Positions 57,091 to 64,000 of a stretch of DNA of 64,000 nucleotides are shown here, in pieces. The notes under the pieces were generated by a model that was not told the DNA's origin, did no database searches, and was given only the letters and a program-made list of their open reading frames with translations. Positions within the stretch are counted from its first letter, which is position 1. Every line of letters begins with the position of its first letter. The translations under genes were made by a program, and so were the position numbers. Source of the DNA: Aselliscus stoliczkanus (taxonomy: Eukaryota; Chordata; Mammalia; Chiroptera; Hipposideridae); NCBI GenBank assembly GCA_033961575.1, contig CM066736.1, positions 85,915,352-85,979,351 of the forward strand, read 5' to 3'.

Positions 57091-57611
57091 AGGCCGACCG
57101 AATGGCTCAGTTAGTTAAGAGTTGGCTTAGAGCACCTTAGAGCGTGAGCTCTGAGCAACAGGGCCGCCGGTTCAATTCCCACATGGACCAGTGAACTCTG
57201 CGCCCTAGCTGAGCTGTTGCTGAGCCGCCAACAGGTGGCAGGATGGCTCAGCTGGTGTAACAACAAGATTACCTGTTCAATGGCAGGCTATGCCCACCTG
57301 CAACTAAGACTGAACTCGGCACCTTGAGCTGAGCTGCCGCCCAGATGGCTCAGTGTATAGGGTGTGCGTTCTTAACAACAAGGCTGCTGGTTCTACTCCC
57401 GCATGGGATGGTGGCTACGCCCACCCACAACTAAAACTGAACTCAGCACCTTGAGCTTAGAGGCCACTGAGCTGCTGACCGGAAGCCAGATGGTGACTGG
57501 CGCCCTCCACAAGGAAGACTGAAGAACAACAATTTGGCTGGTCCTCTTCCCTAATTCCCCAACACTGTTCCCCTCCCTCAATTCCCCAGTAAAAATCTTT
57601 GGGGGGAAAAA
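57091..57611 (+). mobile_element. Multimeric composite SINE (about 520 bp)
   Basis: It begins GAGGCCGACCGAATGGCTCAG with a tRNA-like head and B box GGTTCAATTCCC, runs through the 'gccaacaggtggcaggatggctcagctgg' module, then contains a second head-like unit around 57345-57405 (GATGGCTCAGTGTATAGGG). It ends with the tail module '...ccaattcccc-agtaaaaatc' shared with the elements at 145 and 51056. A perfect 18-base duplication AAAATGGAAAGAGTTCTG lies at 57073-57090 and 57612-57629. Confidence 0.9.
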
Positions 57612-57629
57612 AAAATGGAAAGAGTTCTG

Positions 57630-57760
57630 GAAATGGATGGTAAGGATGATGGTTGCAACAATGTGCAGGTACTTAATGCCACTGAACTGTGCACTTTGAT
57701 GATACATTTTGTTACTTCTATTTTACTATCATCTAAAAAATTTGAAAAGAAATGTGATAA
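57630..57760 (+). repeat. L1 3'-end-like remnant interrupted by the SINE
   Basis: 'aatggatggtaaggatgatggttgcaacaatgtgcaggtacttaatgccactgaactgtgcactttg' is typical of old L1 3' UTR sequence. Its 5' portion lies before 57073, split by the composite SINE. Confidence 0.65.
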
Positions 57761-58134
57761 AACCAATATGTTTTCTAACCAGAAGAAATGAAACAAGGTT
57801 AAGCTTGTATTATTTCTATCCACTACACCAAATGGAAAGGACACAGGTTGGGCTGTGCCCTTCAGTGGACCCTGTCAGGAACACAAGCACACAACCATCC
57901 CCATCTGGGTTAGCCCACCTGCCCTAAGGTACCCAGCCCTGGCCTGGAGCCCCTGGGGAATCTGGTTCTTTTTTTCTGAAGCCAGTTGAGGCCTTAGAAG
58001 GCCAGGCAGTGTCTCCTTTGTGAGTTGTCCTCTGGCTTTTACAAAGCGTGGGAGCTGTATCACGTCAGCAAGGCCACAGGGCCCAGCCAGTTACACAACC
58101 TTGGATGGTACATCACACAAGCAAAAATAGTCAC

Positions 58135-58365
58135 CTGCTCCCCAGAGTTCACTGTGTGCCGGGGACCTGCCAAGTGCTCTGCGTGCATTACCCCGTTTAA
58201 TCCTCCAAACAAGCCTTGAGGTCAGTCCTGCAGTCACCAACTTTCACAAATGAGGAAGCGAAGGCGCAGATGGGTACGCAGCCGATTCGTTCATTCAGAG
58301 TGTGACGCAGTAGGAAGTGGGTTTGAGGTTTGAACCTTTGTGCTCTGAATGCCATGCTTCACCGT
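58135..58365 (+). repeat. MIR SINE
   Basis: 'cactgtgtgccggggacctgccaagtgctctgcgtgcattaccccgtttaatcctccaaacaagccttgaggtcag' and 'aaatgaggaagcgaaggcgcaga' follow the MIR sense order. Confidence 0.75.
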
Positions 58366-58379
58366 GCCCCATTGCGAGC

Positions 58380-60330
58380 CTTCCACAGATGGGAAAAGTG
58401 AGTCCCTCAGAGTGACTCCCTTAAAGTTACTTAGCCTGGCGATGGTGGAGTTGCCATGGGGATCCAGGCCTCCCAGTTCCCAGATGGCGCCTTTTCCACC
58501 ATAGGAGGCCTCATCTGAGAAAGAGAAGGGGTAGTCTCTGTTGGCCGGAGCCCACCTGCCTCCTAGTTGTGTACCCTTGAAGGCAGCGTGGGGAAGGGAA
58601 TTGGCAGAGCACTTCTTGATGCACTAACCCTCAGTTTGCAAGATTTCTCTTTTCCTGCTTTCTGACTCTGACGGCCTCATTTCCCAAAGATAAACGACAG
58701 CTTAAGGGGACACCCAGGAAAGGGGGACCCAAGCAGGCTCAAGAAACCTTCTTAACCCCAGGCTGTTGGGGGTGACGCACAGAGGGCCTCAGGCCTGCAG
58801 GGGAAGTGGGGAATATAGCGGCAGGTGGGGCTACAGAGACTAAGGGTAGGAGTACAGCTTGCCAAAGCGGGAACCTCTGAAGGCACAGGGCTTCTCTCTG
58901 GGCCTCAATATCCTCTTTGTTCAGTGGAGCTGTGGGGAAGTAGTTTCTAAGCCCATCTCCTTGTTTTAGGCCAGGTTTCCTAGAAGCAGATCTTAGATGA
59001 GGAGCTTTGTGAGACTAGTTTATTGAGGAAATGCCTGCAGGAGAACTGGATATGGAATTGGAGCAGCCAGGCATGGAAGGGGAAGAAGCTAAATAGAGTG
59101 ATTCCTGACTAGGAGTAGCCTCAGCCAGATCCCACAGGGCAGCCCTGGCCTGTAAAAACAATAATGCCTGGAGTTTGTTTCACCTTAGGGCAAGGCAGCT
59201 GGACTTTCCCCATTAGTGTTGGCTAAGGATCACCTGAGATGGGGTAGGGTAGGAGGGGGAGATGTAAGCTACCAGGTGTTTATCATACTGTATGCATGGG
59301 GAAGAGTGTCTTCAGTAGCCCCAGGCAAACCCAGGAGAGTTGCAGGTGGTTTGAGGAAAAGTTGACAGAAGCATGGAATGGGGTCCACAGCAATGATCAA
59401 AGGGAATCTGGTGGAGCACTGACAGTGTCCCCTGCACCACCCTCAGGATTCATCTGAAATTTCATGAGTTTCCCAACAGCACTGCATCAATGGGAAAAGG
59501 GGTGAGGGCACCAATAGATGGGGAGTCTGAAGCCCGTGGGAGCTTTGGAATAAGAATGGAGAAGACACCATCAGGGGAACCCCAAAGAACCAGATATCAC
59601 GGTTTGGGAGGTCTAAGGGGGCTTGACTCTCCTCCACCCTCTCAATTCCTGCCTTTACACATGTATCTGAGCCATGCATACTCAGATACAAGGGGCACAG
59701 GAACACCCTTATGTGAATAAGCATGCACACAGGCGTGCACACACAGACTCATGCACAGTCATGTACATACTTCCACATAAGCTCACATACACACACGGAT
59801 ACTTCTGCAGAAACATAGCCATAGACACGCATGCTAGCTTACACACACATGTTCCTGGGCTCACGTCAGAAGCTGGGGGAAAGTAGAGGGACAGGTAGGC
59901 AGGGTCCAGGATGAGGCCAGTTACATCTGACTACTGAGGATTGACCTTTGGCTGGAATGGCCCAGATCACACCAGTCCCAGAGCTCAGGCTCATGTCTGT
60001 CTGGGATTGCTTGTGGAGGACTGATAACGGTGTCTGGAAGCTCAGCTGCTACCTCCTCCACCCATCCATGTCCCCCAAGTTTCCATTCCCACCTTTGACC
60101 CAGGGCTTAGTCCATCAGCAGGCCAGGGGCCCCCTATCTCCATTGTACAGATGAAGATCTGCAATCCAAGGAAGTAAATGAACTGGGGCTCCTGACGGGT
60201 GGGCCCAGCCCTGGCGCCTGACACGTTTAGCCTTTTCCCTTTCCAAATGGCAGGAGCCAGCAGGAGCATTGCCATTGTGAAGCAAAGAATGTCAGTGCAG
60301 AATCAAACTGACTCCATCTCTGAAAGGCTC
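58380..60330. other. Intergenic, mostly unique
   Basis: No recognisable exon. A CA-rich stretch of imperfect ACACAC/GCACAC text spans about 59695-59850. Short MIR-like pieces lie near 60100-60180. Confidence 0.45.
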
Positions 60331-60339
60331 CCAGTCTGA

Positions 60340-60900
60340 TAGAGGTCACAGGCATTTAAAATGTGTGATCAATGTTGGGCTAGAAGGAAGCAGGGGACTG
60401 TGGGAGCCCAGAGGAGGCACCTAAACAGCGTGGAGGGATATGGGATCAGGGAAAACTTTCTGGAGAAGGTGATGTCTGAAGTGATCCAAAAGATCACAAG
60501 GAATTGAGATTTGGGAAGAAAGCAGTAGGGTAAAAGGCAGTTTAGACAGAGGGAACAGCTTGTGCAAAATGCTGGCTCCATAGGGGAATGCAAGGTGCCC
60601 TAGGGACTGGAAGAAGTTCAGAAGGCTGGAGGAGGGTGGGAAGTAACTTGGAAGGAAGGCAGGAACCACACTGTGAGGGCTGTTGGCCAACCAAGGAGCT
60701 GGGGGGCAACCAGAGGGCACAGAGAAACCACTGAGAGATTTCATCAGAGGAATGATTTTGTCACACCTACCCTGGGAAGATTCTCCTGGCTCCAAGTTAC
60801 AGGGTGGGTCTGGGGAGAGCTTAGAACAGATCTGAGATGGAACATAGGATAACTGATTAAATGGCGGCTAGCAGAGGCTTTGCAGGCCAAGAGGCAAACT
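60340..60900 (+). repeat. L2-like LINE remnant
   Basis: 'tgatagaggtcacaggca', 'ggaaaactttctggagaaggtgatgtctgaagtgatcc', 'gagggaacagcttgtgcaaa' and 'atttcatcagaggaatgattttgtc' fit L2 3' sequence in sense orientation. Confidence 0.65.
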
Positions 60901-60994
60901 GAGGCTATTAGGTAGGTACTTGTATAACAAGAGAGGAAACAAATTTCTACAAAATTTTAATTGACAAAATTCAAAGAAAATAATTGAGTATAAT

Positions 60995-61236
60995 TTTTTT
61001 TATTAATTTTTGGGGGGGAACAGTGTGTTTTTCCAGAACCCATCAGCCCTAAGTCAAGTCATTGTTTCAATCTAGTTGTGGAGGGCGTTTTTCCAGGACC
61101 CATCAGCTCCCAGTCAAATAGTTGTCTTCAATCTAGTTGTGGAGGGCGCAGCTCCTTGGCCCATGTGGGAATCGAACCAGCAACCTTGGTGTTATGAGCC
61201 TGCACTCTAACCACCTGAGCTAACCAGCTGCCCCTC
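60995..61236 (-). mobile_element. tRNA-Ile-like SINE with duplicated tail, antisense
   Basis: On the minus strand it reads GGGGCAGCTGGTTAGCTCAG, then a tRNA-Ile-like body (GGTTGCTGGTTCGATTCCC as B box), 'cacatgggcca...gcgccctccacaactagattgaa' and a 3' module occurring twice in tandem (61025-61087 and 61088-61149, about 60 bases each). Flanking GAGTATAAT at 60986-60994 and 61237-61245 is the target-site duplication. Confidence 0.87.
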
Positions 61237-62044
61237 GAGTATAATATTTTGTAATACAAGTCTATTAATGAGAAGACTAAAAGGTTTTGGAGGATGGCAT
61301 TTTACTTAACTGGGGCTCAAAGCTAGTGCTCCCTACCATCACATTGATTGCAAATGCTCATCTGTAAAAAATCATTCTCAGTTCACAGGTCATTCAAACA
61401 CAGACTGACCCCTAGTCTAGACTAATGGGGTCCGGGGTGGAAGCAAGTGAGAAACAGAGGAGACTTCTTTTCTCCTCCTCAGCCCCACAAACCACAACGG
61501 CTGGACTTCCATCATCACTGCTTCCAGAGGACTCTAGTTAAAATGTACCCTTGCTACTAGGAGAAACCGAGCAAGATCATTTAGCCAAAAGGAAGACACC
61601 AAGAATATGAACATCTTTAATCATAACATCTCAGGGCAAGAGGGACTTCTTCAGCCCTCTTCCAGAGCAGGACTAATATACGTGTGTTTCTTGGAACGAT
61701 ACTATATCCCAGACAGAGAAAGTGACTCACTTGGGGTCACACTACAAGTTGCTGACAGAGCTGGGATTTGTACCCAAGTCTCAGGGTTCCCAGCTATGGT
61801 TCCTTTCCCTACCACTGGCCTCACCATGGACCCCTGCTAATTTGGAAGGGAGAAGCACATAGGGAAGGAATAGTGTCAGGACTCATCTGTCCAGGACAAA
61901 ATATTCTTCAGGCTCCTGCCTTCCCTCATAGGAAGTCCCTAACTTGAGGCAAATCAGGCAAACTCATTTAGGTACGTTTGCATATAGAATTTCCAGATGA
62001 GGAAACTGAGACTCAGAGAGAATGAATAACTTGCTTGGCATCTG

Positions 62045-62170
62045 TAGTAGGCTAAAGTATTGCCCTCCAAAAGGTATCCACCTCATAGTTCCTAGAACCT
62101 GTGAGTGTTGCCTCATATGCAAAAGTGGGGGGGGGAGGTCTTTGTCGTTGTGATTAAATTAAGGATTTTT
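62045..62170 (+). repeat. MLT1-type LTR 5' fragment
   Basis: 'gtaggctaaagtattgccctccaaaaggtatccacctcatagttcctagaacctgtgagtgttgcctcatatgcaaaa...gtctttgtcgttgtgattaaattaaggat' is the typical 5' part of an MLT1 LTR in sense orientation. It stops abruptly where the next element begins. Confidence 0.65.
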
Positions 62171-62556
62171 TTTTTAAAGAGAGTTTTTTATAAGAGTTTA
62201 TTTGAGCCAAACTGATGACATAAGCCAGGGAGTAAGATCTCAAATGTTCCAGAGAATAACAGTTTTGCAGCTGCTTTTATGTATTTGATAATAAGGAAAT
62301 TGGAGAAAGCAAGGTGGGGATTGGCTACAGGATAGTTAAGAAGATTATGTGATCTCTTAAGAATTAATACCCCTTTCTAGGGGTATTACCTTCTGGCATT
62401 TCAAAGGTATGTTAACTTAGCTGCACAAGAACAATAGACAGGACTGGCTTAAAACGTTTCACTAAGGAAGTTATAGACCTGCCTGCCCAGTTTGGAATTT
62501 ATGATCAGATCACCCTGTGAGGTTCCTTTCCACAGCATCTCTTTATTTCATCCACA
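62171..62556 (-). mobile_element. LTR-like element, antisense (class uncertain)
   Basis: On the minus strand the block starts TGTGGATGAAATAAAGAG, immediately preceded by a purine run (62557-62568) that looks like a polypurine tract. It ends with an AATAAA-containing '...ctcaaataaactcttataaaaaactctc'. This is the layout of an ERV 3' LTR of about 385 bases inserted into an older MLT1 copy. The family is not identified. Confidence 0.6.
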
Positions 62557-62568
62557 GTTCCCCCTTTT

Positions 62569-63500
62569 GGTTATAAATCAGTCCGAAGTATACATTGATG
62601 ACCAACCTTCTGGTTCTGATAATGTGGTCTCACAGCACTCACTAGGAAGACTCATTCCTAGGAAGTCCCAGTATTGATGTAGTCTTGTTGACCATTGGGA
62701 ACGAGGCAATATCACAATGGGATCTGAGTTGAGGCCAAATATTGCCCAAAAAGGGAAGGGCAGGTAAATGAGAGGCAGTCAGGTTTTATAACCTTCATTG
62801 TGAAAAAACACTCTGGATCATTTCTCTCCTGTGAACTATCATGATACAAATTTTGCGTTCTGTCTCATTTTTCTGTATTTGGCATCTAACATAACATTTA
62901 TATCAGCCATGAAAAGAATATTAACTTATCTTACACATGTTCAGTAATCATAAACAGCTGGAAAACTCAAAAAACAAGTATAACTATTATTATGACTAAT
63001 ATCATTAGCAGACAGGTAAAGACAATCAAATAAAATGGATTCTGAGTTCAACATCAATCCATAGGTTTACAGGCCTTATCGATGTCTTGAAATAGTTGTC
63101 TATCTCTGGTGTTGGCAGCTTCTCATGCTTGAAGAGTCTTTGATATCTATAGACAGGGGTAGATGTCTATTCACAGTCAGGCCCCTGAAAAGTTCCCTTC
63201 TAATGAGATTGGAGGGTGTATTTTATTTGATGTCCTTTCCAAAAACCAATATCTAAAGTCCTCGTCTCTGGGGAGCTTGCTGTGAAAGAAAGAAGCTACC
63301 AACTTGGGATTGTCTTGAAGTGACTCTATCAAACCTTGGCAATAGTATAGGATGTCTCCTTTCAATAATGTCAGCTCAGCAGTTCCTTCATCTAAGTTCA
63401 GCTTAAATGCACTATGATACAAGAAGGAATGCAAAAAACAAAAAAATGGGGAGCCAAGGAGCAGGAAGAACCAAGTGGCCATCTTAGGTTTCCCATAGCC
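62569..63500 (-). pseudogene. Degenerate retroviral-type internal sequence (probable)
   Basis: It lies immediately 5' of the putative polypurine tract and LTR in their orientation, where the 3' part of a provirus would be. A single 101-codon frame at 63482-63177 starts with a hydrophobic, signal-peptide-like stretch after MATW; the rest of the block is closed by stops in all frames. It may be an old envelope-region remnant, but I recognise no specific motif such as a fusion peptide or an immunosuppressive-domain sequence. It is broken and non-functional as it stands. Confidence 0.4.
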
Positions 63501-63777
63501 CGACTATTAATTTAACTTACAACCATTGTTTACCCAAACAATACACCCTAGAAGTTTTCATCACTTATTTTACAATGCTTTCCATGCAATTTCATAGCGT
63601 GAGGCATTCCAGGGGCCCATCTGAAACACTCCATAATTATTCCTACACATATTGCGATTTTTAACCCTTAAAATTTCAATGTCTAATGAAAACTAAAAAG
63701 TAATCAATTAGCATTCTTTAGCTGGGACATGTTATCACCTCTAGAAACATTTTCAATCGATATAAAAGTCAATTATT

Positions 63778-63936
63778 GAGAGTTCCAGTCAAGATGGCAG
63801 ATGAAGTAAACGCTGGGCTTGCCTCCTCGTTTGACCACATCAAAATTACAACTAAACTACAGAACAGCCATCATTGAGAATCACCTGAAGTCTAGCTGAA
63901 CAGAAGTCCTATAACTAAGGATATAGAGAATTTTTA
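63778..63936 (+). mobile_element. L1 5'-UTR fragment
   Basis: 'tccagtcaagatggcagatgaagtaaacgctgggcttgcctcc', 'ccacatcaaaattacaactaaactacagaacagccatcattgagaatcacctgaagtctagctgaac' and 'aactaaggatatagagaa' match the 5' UTR of laurasiatherian L1 as I remember it. The match stops at about 63936, so only the 5' end is present, unusual for L1, which normally keeps 3' ends. Confidence 0.7.
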
Positions 63937-64000
63937 AAAACGATGTGATCTTAGACAAGTTAGTTAACTTCTCTGAGCCTCAAATTGGGATTTGACTCTG
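63937..64000 (-). repeat. MIR remnant at window end
   Basis: 'gatcttagacaagttagttaacttctctgagcctca' is the MIR core read antisense, running off the window. Confidence 0.55.

Overview
The window is nuclear DNA from a placental mammal. It has interspersed L1, L2 and MIR remnants, MLT1-type LTRs, tRNA-derived SINEs with target-site duplications, long introns and one CpG-island promoter. The young SINEs (GGCCGGCC heads, tRNA-Ile-like relatives) and the L1 5'-UTR fragment at the right edge fit a laurasiatherian. My best guess is a bat, perhaps a yinpterochiropteran. A colugo cannot be excluded from sequence alone, and the species call is an inference.

The only protein-coding gene I can support is DGAT2 (diacylglycerol O-acyltransferase 2), complete and on the minus strand. 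The CpG island and TATA-like promoter lie near 45.1 kb, the start codon is at 44838-44836, eight exons run down to the stop at 13600-13598, and the poly(A) signal is near 12.575 kb. All splice junctions of exons 2-8 are canonical GT-AG and in phase. The coding parts add up to 388 codons if exon 1 has its ancestral length. At that ancestral position the donor reads CT rather than GT. A strong in-frame GTGAGC donor 81 bases upstream would give a 361-residue protein lacking residues 14-40. A 14-codon upstream ORF with strong start context precedes the main start.

Layout: 1-12.5 kb is intergenic DNA downstream of DGAT2 (a full SINE at 0.15 kb, a minus-strand MLT1-like LTR at 5.5 kb, an old L1 at 6.2-9.7 kb, an MLT1 LTR at 11.8-12.4 kb). 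DGAT2 occupies 12.55-45.06 kb; its introns hold microsatellites, a two-unit minisatellite at 28.2-28.5 kb, SINEs, hAT-like fragments and old MIR/L2 sequence. From 45.4 to 64 kb is upstream intergenic DNA: five SINEs of several types, an antisense L1, purine tracts, L1 3' ends, a solo-LTR-like block with adjoining degenerate retroviral-type sequence at 62.2-63.5 kb, and an L1 5'-UTR fragment.

In human the order is MOGAT2-DGAT2-UVRAG. The orientation here predicts UVRAG just off the left edge and MOGAT2 off the right edge; I see no exon of either. I found no new multi-gene system. The observations most worth checking are the altered exon 1 donor, the upstream ORF, a non-conservative change in a conserved block of exon 6, the minisatellite built from splice-donor-like units, and the modular SINEs.
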